Assembly (NCBI RefSeq): GCF_014647255.1
Contig: NZ_BMOV01000006.1
Location: forward strand, 172,198 to 236,197
Direction of reading: 5' to 3'
Origin: Iodidimonas muriae
Lineage (GTDB): Bacteria; Pseudomonadota; Alphaproteobacteria; Sphingomonadales; Rhodothalassiaceae
Length of the DNA: 64,000 bases
The notes beneath the pieces are model-generated. The model searched no databases. It was not told where the DNA came from and was given only the letters and a program-made list of their open reading frames with translations. This document shows positions 18,819 through 27,502 of the stretch, piece after piece. The translations under genes were made by a program, and so were the position numbers. The stretch's first letter is position 1; every line of letters begins with the position of its first letter.

Positions 18819-19368
18819 GCCCGATATCAAAGATCTCGAACGTCGGATGAATGGCGCAGTTGAAACCTTGCGTCAGGACTTTGCAGGATTGCGCACCGGG
18901 CGCGCCAATACAGCCATGCTGGACCCTGTTATGGTGGATGTTTATGGCGCGGCCATGCCCATCAATCAGGTTGCGACCATATCAACACCGGAAGCGCGTT
19001 TGCTTAGCGTGCAGGTGTGGGACCGCAGCAATGTGAGCGCTGTAGAAAAGGCGATTCGCAATTCCGGACTGGGCCTCAATCCCATGACCGAAGGATCGAC
19101 TTTGCGGATTCCCGTTCCTGAATTGAATGAAGAACGTCGGCGGGAAATGTCGAAAGTGGCTTCGAAATATGCCGAGCAATCCAAAGTTGCCATTCGCAAT
19201 GTGCGCCGCGATGGTATGGATGGTGTGAAAAAGAGCGAAAAGAACGGTGATTTGGCACAAGATGATGCCAAGAAATGGTCTGAGCGCATCCAGAAGCTGA
19301 CAGACGATCATATCGCGCAGGTGGATGAGATTCTCAGCCATAAGGAAAAGGAGATCATGCAGGTCTGA
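18811..19368 (+). CDS. frr: Ribosome recycling factor
   Basis: With EF-G it splits the post-termination ribosome. The 185 residues match the family length exactly. The [16 protein letters not shown] region, the domain II hinge around [13 protein letters not shown] (residues near 45) and the closing [24 protein letters not shown] are typical. The ATG at 18811 is preceded by GAGGAGGAC and lies inside the end of pyrH, which indicates coupling. The stop overlaps the uppS start as TGATG. Confidence 0.98.
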   Translation: MAEPDIKDLERRMNGAVETLRQDFAGLRTGRANTAMLDPVMVDVYGAAMPINQVATISTPEARLLSVQVWDRSNVSAVEKAIRNSGLGLNPMTEGSTLRIPVPELNEERRREMSKVASKYAEQSKVAIRNVRRDGMDGVKKSEKNGDLAQDDAKKWSERIQKLTDDHIAQVDEILSHKEKEIMQV

Positions 19369-20102
19369 TGGCCTCTGTTCAGCCGACAATAGACAGTGCC
19401 AGTGCGGTCATTCCGCGCCATGTCGCCATTATCATGGACGGCAATGGCCGATGGGCGTCTGCGCACCATCTTCCCCGCGCCATGGGGCATCGGCGCGGCG
19501 CCGAAGCTGTGCGCCGGGCCGTGAAGGGCTGCATTTCGCAAGGGGTGTCCGTTCTTACGCTTTATGCGTTTTCTTCGGAAAACTGGAAACGGCCCGCCGA
19601 CGAGATCGAAGACCTTATGGGGCTTTTGCGCCTTTATTTGCGGCGCGAAATAGATGATCTGCATAAAAACGATGTGCGTTTGCGGTTTATGGGGGATGTG
19701 TCCAAACTCTCTCCGGATTTGCAAAAAATGATCTCGGCTGCCGAAACCCTGACAGCCCGGAACCAGACCCTGACCCTTGTGATTGCATTGAATTACGGAT
19801 CGCAGTCGGAAATCGTTGCGGCCTGCCAGACTTTGGCAGCGAAAGTGGCAAAGGGCGATTTGACCCCTGATGACATAACCGATGACCTTTTGGCGTCGCA
19901 TCTACAATTGTCTGATCTGCCGCATCCTGATCTGGTTATCCGCACCAGCGGCGAGCGACGTCTGAGCAATTTTTTGCTTTGGCAATCGGCTTATGCGGAA
20001 TTGCTGTTTCTCGATGTGCTCTGGCCTGATTTTAACGAGCAGACCCTTAAGGATGCCATTGCGGATTATCAAAGACGGGAGCGACGTTTTGGTGGACGGT
20101 AG
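19368..20102 (+). CDS. uppS: Isoprenyl transferase (undecaprenyl diphosphate synthase)
   Basis: Adds isopentenyl units to farnesyl diphosphate in cis to make the C55 lipid carrier for peptidoglycan and other envelope polymers. The 244 residues contain the catalytic IIMDGNGRWA segment near 18-27, GHRRGAEAVRR, TLYAFSSENWKRP, LNYGSQSEIV and the product-site DLVIRTSGERRLSNFLLWQSAYAEL region. Most homologues have GGxxRxSNFLLWQ; here it is GERRLSNFLLWQ, also common. The start overlaps the frr stop and the end overlaps the cdsA start. Confidence 0.97.
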   Translation: MASVQPTIDSASAVIPRHVAIIMDGNGRWASAHHLPRAMGHRRGAEAVRRAVKGCISQGVSVLTLYAFSSENWKRPADEIEDLMGLLRLYLRREIDDLHKNDVRLRFMGDVSKLSPDLQKMISAAETLTARNQTLTLVIALNYGSQSEIVAACQTLAAKVAKGDLTPDDITDDLLASHLQLSDLPHPDLVIRTSGERRLSNFLLWQSAYAELLFLDVLWPDFNEQTLKDAIADYQRRERRFGGR

Positions 20103-20940
20103 CAGCGACGAGCAAAGCCTTGAGGGGCAGGCCATCCCCGTACAAAGTGCCCCATCGCATTTGATGACGCGGGTGGCGTCTGCCCTGATTTTGATCCCCT
20201 TGGCGTTGGCGGCGGTTTGGCTTGGCGGAGACTGGTTCGCAGGGCTTTTAAGCCTTGTGGGGATTTTGATGATCCTGGAATGGGGGCAGATCATTGGATT
20301 GCCAAAACGGGATCTGGGGCTTTTTCTTGCGCTTAATCTGATGCTTGTTGTGGGCTTTATCCTGCTGCCAGTTGATATGTTGTTGCCACAATGGGCCGGG
20401 GTAACTGTTGGATTGTCCCTGTATTTTCTGTTGTTCGGTGCCTTTTTTAAATCAGCACGTCCGGTTATCTGGCTGGGGCTGGCGACCCTTTATTGCTGGA
20501 CACCGCTTTATGCCCTTTATTGGCTGCGCGGGGCTGAAAACGGCTTATGGCTTGTGGCGTGGGTGCTTTTGGTGGTGTGGGGCACGGATATCGGCGGCTA
20601 TTTTGTTGGCCGATCCGTGGGGGGTGCCAAACTCGTGCCACAAATTAGCCCCAACAAGACATGGTCTGGCCTTATTGGTGGTATGGCGCTTGCCGCATTG
20701 GCTGGGTTTATCGGGGCCATATGGTTCGACCTTGGTTCAATCGTGCTTTTGGCCAGTCTGGGAGCCTTGTTGGCCATTGTGGGGCAGGCCGGTGATATTG
20801 TGGAAAGCGCGTTGAAACGGCGATTTGGGGTAAAAGATTCTGGCCGAATCATCCCCGGGCACGGGGGTGTGCTTGATCGGGTTGATGGTTTGGTTTTCGT
20901 GGCTCCAGTGGTGGCGCTGGCTGTCGCGCTTTATAATTAA
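20092..20940 (+). CDS. cdsA: Phosphatidate cytidylyltransferase
   Basis: Makes CDP-diacylglycerol from phosphatidate and CTP, the branch point for phospholipid synthesis in the inner membrane. About eight hydrophobic helices are visible from MTRVASALILIPLALAAVWL onward. The family signature appears near the end: SPNKTWSGLIGG, GDIVESALKRRFGVKDSGRIIPGHGGVLDRVDGL with the conserved Asp/His/Asp set. The GTG at 20092 overlaps the uppS stop and has GGGAG ahead of it; this adds a polar leader of 24 residues before the usual start region, where ATG at 20164 is an alternative. Confidence 0.93.
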   Translation: MDGSSDEQSLEGQAIPVQSAPSHLMTRVASALILIPLALAAVWLGGDWFAGLLSLVGILMILEWGQIIGLPKRDLGLFLALNLMLVVGFILLPVDMLLPQWAGVTVGLSLYFLLFGAFFKSARPVIWLGLATLYCWTPLYALYWLRGAENGLWLVAWVLLVVWGTDIGGYFVGRSVGGAKLVPQISPNKTWSGLIGGMALAALAGFIGAIWFDLGSIVLLASLGALLAIVGQAGDIVESALKRRFGVKDSGRIIPGHGGVLDRVDGLVFVAPVVALAVALYN

Positions 20941-20955
20941 AAGATAGGCACTTTA

Positions 20956-22119
20956 ATGAACGAGACGCGCAGTATTACAATTTTGGGGTCCACCGGATCG
21001 ATCGGGTGCAATACCCTTGATCTGATTGAAGCGAACCCCGATCAGTGGCGCGTTGTGGCGCTTACAGCCAACAAAAATGTGGCCAAATTGGCTGAACAGG
21101 CGCGGCGCGTTGGTGCCGAGCATGCAGTGATTGCTGATCCGGATCACTATACGGCGCTCAAAGAGGCATTGGCAGGCAGTGGCATCAAGGTGTCCGCTGG
21201 GCCGCAGGCTTTGGTGGATGCCGCACAAGAGCCCGCCGATTGGGTGATGGCCGGGATTGTCGGTGCAGCGGGCCTTGCCCCCACATTGGCAGCGGTCAAA
21301 CGTGGGGCGATGGTTGGCCTTGCCAATAAGGAATGTCTGGTTTGTGCCGGTGATCTGGTGATGAAAGCCGTGAAAGAGTGCGGCGCAACCATTTTACCCG
21401 TCGATTCCGAACATAATGCGATTTTTCAGGTCTTTGATTTTGTCCGCTCAGAAGGCGTTTCGAAAATTATCCTCACCGCTTCCGGAGGGCCATTCCGCAC
21501 CCGCCCGCGCCACAGCTTGGCAACGGTCACACCAGAAGAGGCGGTGAAGCATCCCAATTGGGCCATGGGCGCGAAGATCTCTATCGATTCTGCCACGATG
21601 ATGAACAAAGGGCTGGAACTGATTGAAGCTTATCATCTTTTCCCACTTCCCGAAGATAAGATAGAAATCCTTGTCCACCCGCAATCGGTGATCCATTCCA
21701 TGGTGGAATATGTTGATGGATCGGTTTTGGCGCAGCTTGGCAGCCCGGATATGCGCACGCCCATCGCTTATTCTTTGGCATGGCCAGCGCGGATGCCAGC
21801 CCCTGTGAAGCGGCTTGATCTGGCACAAATTTCGCGGCTGGATTTCGAGGCTCCCGATGACACGCAATTCCCGGCCTTGCGCATGGCTCGTGAGGCTTTG
21901 CGTCAGGGGGGATTCGCACCGACAATCCTGAATGCCGCCAACGAAATCGCCGTTGCGGCTTTTCTGGATCGGCGCATCGGCTTTTTGGATATCACATCTG
22001 TGGTCGAGGATTGTTTAGCCGCGTTTCCGCATAGCGAGCCGGACAGCCTGGAAGGCATCTATGATATGGATGCCCGCGCCCGCGCCCAAGCGGATATATG
22101 CATCAAAGCGTTGGCATAG
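20956..22119 (+). CDS. dxr: 1-deoxy-D-xylulose 5-phosphate reductoisomerase
   Basis: Second step of the MEP isoprenoid pathway: DXP and NADPH give 2-C-methyl-D-erythritol 4-phosphate. The 387 residues show the NADPH motif GSTGSIG near the N-terminus, LANKECLVCAG, the metal-binding PVDSEHNAIFQ, and SASGGPFR-type and MNKGLELIEA motifs of the catalytic domain. It is the third enzyme of isoprenoid or lipid metabolism in this operon, after uppS and cdsA, which is the usual arrangement in proteobacteria. Confidence 0.97.
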   Translation: MNETRSITILGSTGSIGCNTLDLIEANPDQWRVVALTANKNVAKLAEQARRVGAEHAVIADPDHYTALKEALAGSGIKVSAGPQALVDAAQEPADWVMAGIVGAAGLAPTLAAVKRGAMVGLANKECLVCAGDLVMKAVKECGATILPVDSEHNAIFQVFDFVRSEGVSKIILTASGGPFRTRPRHSLATVTPEEAVKHPNWAMGAKISIDSATMMNKGLELIEAYHLFPLPEDKIEILVHPQSVIHSMVEYVDGSVLAQLGSPDMRTPIAYSLAWPARMPAPVKRLDLAQISRLDFEAPDDTQFPALRMAREALRQGGFAPTILNAANEIAVAAFLDRRIGFLDITSVVEDCLAAFPHSEPDSLEGIYDMDARARAQADICIKALA

Positions 22120-22130
22120 GGACATAGACG

Positions 22131-23240
22131 ATGGAAACCGATGGCCCCGGTCTGATTTTTACGATTCTCAGCTTTCTGTTGGCGCTCACCATATTGGTTT
22201 TCGTACATGAATGGGGCCATTATATCGTCGCGCGCTTTTTCAAAGTGCGGGTCGAGGTGTTTTCCATTGGATTTGGACGGGAAATTTACGGCTGGACGGC
22301 GAAAAGCGGGACCCGCTGGAAAATCAGCCTTCTCCCTTTGGGCGGCTATGTGCGGTTTTTCGGTGATGCCGATGCGGCCAGCAAGGGAGCGGCCAATCTG
22401 GACAGCACCCTAAGCGCTGAAGAGCGTGCCGTGTGTTTTCACTTCAAGCCCGTGGGGCAACGGGCGGCGATCGTTGCCGCCGGTCCGCTGATCAATTTCC
22501 TGTTTGCCATTCTCATCTATTTCGGCCTGTTCATGAGCTATGGACAGCCGGTGCAGCCCCCCATTGTTGCCGGGCTTGCGCCAGATATGCCTGCGCAAGC
22601 TGCAGGCCTGCAGGAAGGGGACCGCATCCTTTCCGTAGCGGGGCATAAAATCGAAGATGTGCGTGATCTGGTGCGCACAGTGTCACTTTACCCAAAAATG
22701 GCCGTGGATATCACGTTTCAACGGCACGGGCAGCGCATGGATAGCCGCGTGACCCTTGCTGAAGACCTGCAAGTCGACCGTTTCGGGAATGAATATCGGC
22801 GCGGATTGCTAGGGGTGCAGCTGGATGCGCCAACAGAGATTCGCACAGTCGGGCCCATCGAAGCCTTTGGTGATTCCGTTTCGGAAACCCTGACCATGGC
22901 CCGAATGATGCTGACGGCGACCGGGCAGGTGATTATGGGGATTCGCTCTCTTGACGATCTTGGCGGTCCGGTGAAAATTGCTAAAGTGACGGGTGAGCAA
23001 GCGTCATTGGGGTGGTTGGCCTTTATCGAGTTTGTGGCGCTGATTTCCATCAATTTGGGGCTTGTGAACCTGTTTCCCATTCCTATGCTGGATGGTGGAC
23101 ATCTGTTGTTTCATCTGTTCGAGGCCATCAAAGGATCGCCGGTTAATGCCCGAATTCAGGAGATGGGATATATGGTCGGCTTTGCCCTTATTATCGGGCT
23201 AATGCTTTTTCTGACCTTGAACGACTTGCAATCTTTGTAG
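22131..23240 (+). CDS. rseP: Site-2 intramembrane metalloprotease RseP
   Basis: Cleaves membrane-spanning substrates such as anti-sigma factors and remnant signal peptides. The 369 residues have the zinc motif HEWGH in the first transmembrane helix (near 29-33), a second helix, one PDZ domain in the periplasm (near 130-210: LAPDMPAQAAGLQEGDRILSVAG), and the third zinc ligand in NLFPIPMLDGGHLLF near the end. Proteins of gammaproteobacteria have two PDZ domains; one is usual in this class. It precedes bamA, as in most proteobacteria. Confidence 0.95.
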   Translation: METDGPGLIFTILSFLLALTILVFVHEWGHYIVARFFKVRVEVFSIGFGREIYGWTAKSGTRWKISLLPLGGYVRFFGDADAASKGAANLDSTLSAEERAVCFHFKPVGQRAAIVAAGPLINFLFAILIYFGLFMSYGQPVQPPIVAGLAPDMPAQAAGLQEGDRILSVAGHKIEDVRDLVRTVSLYPKMAVDITFQRHGQRMDSRVTLAEDLQVDRFGNEYRRGLLGVQLDAPTEIRTVGPIEAFGDSVSETLTMARMMLTATGQVIMGIRSLDDLGGPVKIAKVTGEQASLGWLAFIEFVALISINLGLVNLFPIPMLDGGHLLFHLFEAIKGSPVNARIQEMGYMVGFALIIGLMLFLTLNDLQSL

Positions 23241-23269
23241 CCTTACGACAGTGTGCGCACGCATCCGTT

Positions 23270-25672
23270 ATGAATTTCAATTATTATAAAAGGTCTGTGA
23301 AATTGCGTTCGATCTTGCTTGTCCGGGTGCTTGCGTTTCTGTTTGTGATTGGCTGCTTAGGGCCTTTGGCCGTGCCAGCCTCCGTCAAAGCGCAAGGGTC
23401 TGCTCCTTTTCCTTCGGGGGAAGGGCGGATTGAAGGAATCGCGGTTTCCGGGATTCAACGTATTGAGCCAGCCACGGTTGTCTCATATCTTTCGGTTCGG
23501 GTCGGTGACCCATTTGATCCCGAAAGATTGGATGACAGCCTGAAACGGTTGTTTGCAACCGGGCTGTTCGCGGACGTTTCCTTCGACCGCAACGGCAATA
23601 CGTTGGTGATTCAGGTCACGGAAAATCCCATTATCAACCGCATTATTTTCGACGGAAATAAACGGCTGGATAATGAAGAACTGAGTGCCGAGGTGCAATT
23701 GCGCCCGCGTATTGTTTTCACCCGTGCCAAAGTGCAGGCCGACGTACAGCGCATGCTGGACCTTTACCAACGGTCCGGGCGCTTTGCTGCTGTGATCGAA
23801 CCAAAGGTGGTGCAGCTTCCGCAAAACCGCGTCGATTTGATCTTCGAAATTTCGGAAGGGCCGAAAAGTAAGATCCGGCGGATCAATTTTATCGGAAATA
23901 CGGCCTTTTCCGACAAGGATTTGCGCGAACAGCTTGCCACCACGGAAGCGCGTTGGTGGCGGCTTTTTGGATCGAACGATACCTATGATCCCGATCGTCA
24001 GGCCTTTGACCGCGAACAGCTTCGCCGGTTTTACTTCAATAATGGCTATGCGGATTTCCGGGTGATTTCTGCTACGGCCGAGCTGACCCCGGACAGGGAA
24101 GATTTTATCGTCACCTTCGTTGTGGAAGAAGGCGAGATTTATCATTTCGGCACCGTCGATGTGGAAAGTGAAATCCGCGACATCGATGAAGGGCTGTTCC
24201 GTGTTTTTCTCGGGATGCGCGAAGGCCAGCTTTATAATCTGGACAGAATCACCGACACGGTGGATCGGCTGACCAATGCGGCCGGTGTGTTGGGGTATGC
24301 TTTTGTCAATGTGCGGCCCATGCCGCGCAAAAACCGGGAAACCAGAACGCTGGATATCACCTTCAGGGTGCTGGACGCGCCGCGCGTTTATGTGGAGCGT
24401 ATTGCTGTGCATGGCAATGTGCGTACCCGTGATGAAGTGGTTCGCCGTGAATTCCGCCTTGTGGAAGGCGATGCGTTCAATCTTTCAAAGATGGAACGCT
24501 CTCGTCAGCGCATCCAGTCTTTGGGATTCTTCCGTGAGTCAGAGGTGGAACAGCTTCCCGGGAGCCGCGAAGACCGTTTGGTCCTTGATGTGAGCTTGCA
24601 AGAAGATGCAACCGGTGAATTGTCCCTTGGTGCTGCTTTTTCCAGTCTGGAAAACTTCATTTTCGAGTTCAGCATTCGGGAACGGAATCTTTTGGGACGT
24701 GCGCAGGAATTGCGGTTGAATTTCTCGCTGTCCAGCTTGCGTCAGCAGATTGATGTCGGTTTTACAGAACCGCGCTTCTTGGGACGCAATATTTCGGCAG
24801 GGATCGATCTGTTCCAGATCAATCTTGAACAGAGCCAATTCAGTAGCTTCCAGACCACCACCACCGGTATTTCCTTCCGCCTTGGTCTTCCCATTGCAGA
24901 ACGTGCGGTCTTGGCCTTGCGTTATTCCATCCGGCGCGATTTGGTGGATATTGGCAATATCGATCCGAACAGAACGTCCCGTTTCATTCGTGATCAGCTT
25001 GGCGATAATATTACGTCCTTGTTCGGCTATAGCCTGATCTATGACAGCCTCAACCATCCCTTGCGGCCCACCCGTGGCCAACGGGCCGTATTCAGTCAGG
25101 ATCTTGCTGGTTTGGGCGGCGATATCTTTTATCTTCGGACCCGCCTGGATTATGATAAATTCGTTCCGCTGATCTGGGGCTTCTACGGGCGCTTGGGCGC
25201 AGAAGGTGGCTATATCCGGGGGCTTGGTCAGGATATTCGCATCAATGACCGTTTCTTCCTCGGCGGCCCCAAAGTGCGTGGCTTTGATACGGCTGGTCTT
25301 GGCCCTGCGGCTGTTCTTCTGGATGATGATGGTAACCCGATCGCCGGCCTTCGCCCCGATTTCATCGGGGGTGAGGCTTTCTATCAGGGAACGGCCGAAT
25401 TGTTCCTTCCTTTGGGTGAAGCCGCGCGTGAAATGGGCGTTCAGGCCAGCCTGTATCTGGATGCCGCATCTTTGTTCGAATTGAGCAATGATTTCGACTT
25501 CGAAGGTGAGGCAGTGTTTGGTGACACTGCGGAACCACGCGTTTCGGTTGGTCTTGGTGTTGCGTGGGAATCGCCTTTCGGGCCGTTCCGTATCGATTTT
25601 GCCAAGATTTTGAAGAGCCAACCATTTGATGACACAAAATCGTTTCAATTTAATGTTGGAACTAGCTTCTAA
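23270..25672 (+). CDS. bamA: Outer membrane protein assembly factor BamA
   Basis: Central component of the BAM complex that inserts beta-barrel proteins in the outer membrane. 800 residues: a signal peptide ending near VPASVKAQG, five POTRA domains over about residues 43-430 (first one IEGIAVSGIQRIEPATVVSYL), then a sixteen-strand barrel to the C-terminal Phe. The VRGF motif of the barrel is present as GPKVRGFDTAGLGP. An ATG at 23270 has no clear ribosome site; GTG at 23297, with AAAAGG close ahead, would start KLRSILLVRVLAF, a better-looking signal peptide. Fifth of the genes leading to fabZ. Confidence 0.97.
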   Translation: MNFNYYKRSVKLRSILLVRVLAFLFVIGCLGPLAVPASVKAQGSAPFPSGEGRIEGIAVSGIQRIEPATVVSYLSVRVGDPFDPERLDDSLKRLFATGLFADVSFDRNGNTLVIQVTENPIINRIIFDGNKRLDNEELSAEVQLRPRIVFTRAKVQADVQRMLDLYQRSGRFAAVIEPKVVQLPQNRVDLIFEISEGPKSKIRRINFIGNTAFSDKDLREQLATTEARWWRLFGSNDTYDPDRQAFDREQLRRFYFNNGYADFRVISATAELTPDREDFIVTFVVEEGEIYHFGTVDVESEIRDIDEGLFRVFLGMREGQLYNLDRITDTVDRLTNAAGVLGYAFVNVRPMPRKNRETRTLDITFRVLDAPRVYVERIAVHGNVRTRDEVVRREFRLVEGDAFNLSKMERSRQRIQSLGFFRESEVEQLPGSREDRLVLDVSLQEDATGELSLGAAFSSLENFIFEFSIRERNLLGRAQELRLNFSLSSLRQQIDVGFTEPRFLGRNISAGIDLFQINLEQSQFSSFQTTTTGISFRLGLPIAERAVLALRYSIRRDLVDIGNIDPNRTSRFIRDQLGDNITSLFGYSLIYDSLNHPLRPTRGQRAVFSQDLAGLGGDIFYLRTRLDYDKFVPLIWGFYGRLGAEGGYIRGLGQDIRINDRFFLGGPKVRGFDTAGLGPAAVLLDDDGNPIAGLRPDFIGGEAFYQGTAELFLPLGEAAREMGVQASLYLDAASLFELSNDFDFEGEAVFGDTAEPRVSVGLGVAWESPFGPFRIDFAKILKSQPFDDTKSFQFNVGTSF

Positions 25673-25692
25673 TGTATAAGGGAGGACCTATC

Positions 25693-26253
25693 GTGCTTCG
25701 TAATCTGTTTCTTACCATCGGCTTGCTGTTCCTTGTGGGATCGGCCCATGCGCAATCCGTTCCCAATTCGAAAATCATTGTGGTTGATTTCGATCGGGTG
25801 TCGCGGGAATCGCTCGTAGGCAAGGACATTGCTGCTCAGACGCAATCTTTCCGCGTTGATCTGGAAGGCCGGGCCCGTGCGGTTCAGCAAGAATTGTCAA
25901 CGGAAGAAGAAGAGCTGGCTAAACAGCGGTCCATCATCAGCCAGGATGCCTTTAACGAGCGCGTTCGTGCATTCCAGCAAAAGGCGCAACAGCGCCAGGC
26001 TGAATTGCAGCAGATTGACCGCCAAAGCGGCCAGGCCATGCAACAGGCCAATCTGGAAGTTCAGCGCTCTTTGCGCCCCATCGTGCGAGAAATCATGGAA
26101 GCCAAAGGGGCCAATATGGTTCTGGATAAAGCCTTGGTTTCGCATCATGCATCGGGCCTTGATGTGACGACAGAAGTGATCGAGAAGCTGGACGAAACCA
26201 TGCCGAGCTTTGATGTTTCTCTTCCCAAAACCGCGTCCGCTACGTCCAACTGA
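25693..26253 (+). CDS. skp: OmpH/Skp family periplasmic chaperone
   Basis: A periplasmic chaperone that holds unfolded outer-membrane proteins. The 186 residues start with a signal peptide (LRNLFLTIGLLFLVGSAHAQ), then an OmpH domain with long helices rich in Gln, Glu and Arg that form the tentacles, including QRQAELQQIDRQSGQAMQQA. The start is GTG at 25693, because GGGAGGACC lies eight bases before it; the ATG at 25672 overlaps the bamA stop but has no ribosome site. In many alphaproteobacteria lpxD follows; here fabZ follows directly. Confidence 0.92.
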   Translation: MLRNLFLTIGLLFLVGSAHAQSVPNSKIIVVDFDRVSRESLVGKDIAAQTQSFRVDLEGRARAVQQELSTEEEELAKQRSIISQDAFNERVRAFQQKAQQRQAELQQIDRQSGQAMQQANLEVQRSLRPIVREIMEAKGANMVLDKALVSHHASGLDVTTEVIEKLDETMPSFDVSLPKTASATSN

Positions 26254-26309
26254 CCGGCGAAGACCATCACTTTTTATGCTGTCTCTCACAAATAAGGTAA
26301 GAGCTTAGG

Positions 26310-26771
26310 ATGGATACGCTTGATACGCTTGAGATCGGTGACATCGTTCGCAAGATTCCACACCGGTTCCCCTTCCTGCTGGTGGATCGTGTGCGCGATA
26401 TTGAACCGGGTGAGCGTGCAACTGGCATCAAGAATGTCACCATCAACGAACCGTTTTTCCCCGGCCACTTTCCCGAACGCCCGGTTATGCCTGGTGTTTT
26501 GATCATTGAGGCCATGGCGCAAACCTGCGGCATTCTCGTGGTTCACACCATGGGAGAAGAAGGGGAAGGGCGGCTTGTTTATTTCATGAGCATCGACAAT
26601 GCCCGCTTCCGTAAACCGGTGGTTCCCGGGGATGTTTTGCATCTGGAGGTGAGTAAAGACCGGGCACGCGGCAATGTTTGGCGCTTTAATTGCGTGGCGA
26701 AGGTAGAAGGCGCGGTTGTCGCGCAGGCGACAATTGCGGCGATGCTTTTGGAGAAAGAGAAAGAAAACTAA
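26310..26771 (+). CDS. fabZ: 3-hydroxyacyl-[acyl-carrier-protein] dehydratase FabZ
   Basis: Dehydrates 3-hydroxyacyl-ACP in fatty acid elongation. A hot-dog-fold protein of 153 residues with PHRFPFLLVDRV near 17-28 and the catalytic His in GHFPERPVMPG and Glu in IEAMAQ. A 9-base tandem duplication, GATACGCTT twice, follows the start codon and gives the repeat DTLDTL. It closes the operon, 56 bases after skp, and a terminator follows. In most lineages this gene lies between lpxD and lpxA; neither is present here. Confidence 0.96.
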   Translation: MDTLDTLEIGDIVRKIPHRFPFLLVDRVRDIEPGERATGIKNVTINEPFFPGHFPERPVMPGVLIIEAMAQTCGILVVHTMGEEGEGRLVYFMSIDNARFRKPVVPGDVLHLEVSKDRARGNVWRFNCVAKVEGAVVAQATIAAMLLEKEKEN

Positions 26772-26800
26772 AACGACCGTTCTTGTTTTTAACCTAAATA

Positions 26801-26836
26801 ATAAGCCGTCGATCAACAGGATCGGCGGCTTATTTA
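26801..26836 (+). terminator. Probable terminator after fabZ
   Basis: AATAAGCCGTCGAT at 26801-26814 pairs with ATCGGCGGCTTATT at 26822-26835, one G-T wobble, loop of seven. The T tail is short. It ends the pyrH-fabZ operon. Confidence 0.7.
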
Positions 26837-26903
26837 TGCGATGTGTTTTGAAAGAACAATCAATGGCGAAGCCAATTTTCCGGCTTTGCCACCATCTTCA
26901 GGA

Positions 26904-27293
26904 TTATTTGCGCTCCTTTAAGACAAGACAGCCGGCGATCATGTCGTGAAGGCCTTGTTTGCGCTTTGTAAACAAGATCACCACATAATCGATCATCAAT
27001 ATAATCGTGCTGAGTATTTTTCCGAAATGCCGCCCTATGGCGCGTAGGAAAGAAATCCGCTGGCCATTCATATCGGTTACTTTAATGCCGATGGCCGCCT
27101 TGCCGAGCGTGGCCTGCTTTTCCGAGCTTTCCATGAGGGCAAAATAAAGCCAGCCAACAACACCCCCAACGATATTCGAATATAGCTCAATGGCTTCTTG
27201 CTCGCTTCCCAAGATACTCAAAACGACACCAAAAACGAGGCCAATAAGAAGACTGATGAAAAGCAAAATAATAAAATCGATGATTGGCGCCAT
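26904..27293 (-). CDS. RDD family membrane protein (possibly 5'-truncated)
   Basis: A small integral membrane protein of 129 residues with about three hydrophobic segments. The RDD pattern is visible: an Ala-x-x-x-Asp stretch at the start (MAPIIDFIIL), then the conserved QATLGKAAIGIKVTD, RISFLRAIGRHFGKILS and the closing KRKQGLHDMIAGCLVL. Function of the family is unclear, with roles as ion or solute channel proposed. The Arg of the RDD name, normally about six residues before the Asp, is missing, and the start (ATG at 27293 or TTG at 27296) has no ribosome site. Confidence 0.8.
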   Translation of the reverse strand: MAPIIDFIILLFISLLIGLVFGVVLSILGSEQEAIELYSNIVGGVVGWLYFALMESSEKQATLGKAAIGIKVTDMNGQRISFLRAIGRHFGKILSTIILMIDYVVILFTKRKQGLHDMIAGCLVLKERK

Positions 27294-27440
27294 CAACTGG
27301 CATAGATGTATCCTGCTGGAGGTTGAAGTGCATGATCCTGATGAATCTTTTTCATAAGAATATCCCCATTTTTATTTGTATAATGAGGCGTTTACCTACG
27401 CTCTGATACAGATCATCGGAATGGCCGGTGCTCTGTCCAT

Positions 27441-27476
27441 AAAAAAACACCGGCCATTCATGACAGCCGGTGTTTT
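27441..27476 (-). terminator. Rho-independent terminator after gltA
   Basis: Read on the minus strand, AAAACACCGGC pairs with GCCGGTGTTTT around an 11-base loop, followed by a run of seven T. It lies just past the gltA stop. Confidence 0.88.
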
Positions 27477-27502
27477 CATTATTGCAATCGACGCAGAACG
27501 CT

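Noticed and set aside
23483..24412. 309-codon open frame antisense to bamA
   Set aside because: It lies fully inside bamA, has no family pattern, no ribosome site, and shows the His/Gln/Arg composition typical of reverse-frame readings of GC-rich genes.
24539..25648. 369-codon open frame antisense to the bamA barrel
   Set aside because: Long open frames opposite biased coding sequence are expected; the sense strand has a clear BamA barrel with conserved motifs.
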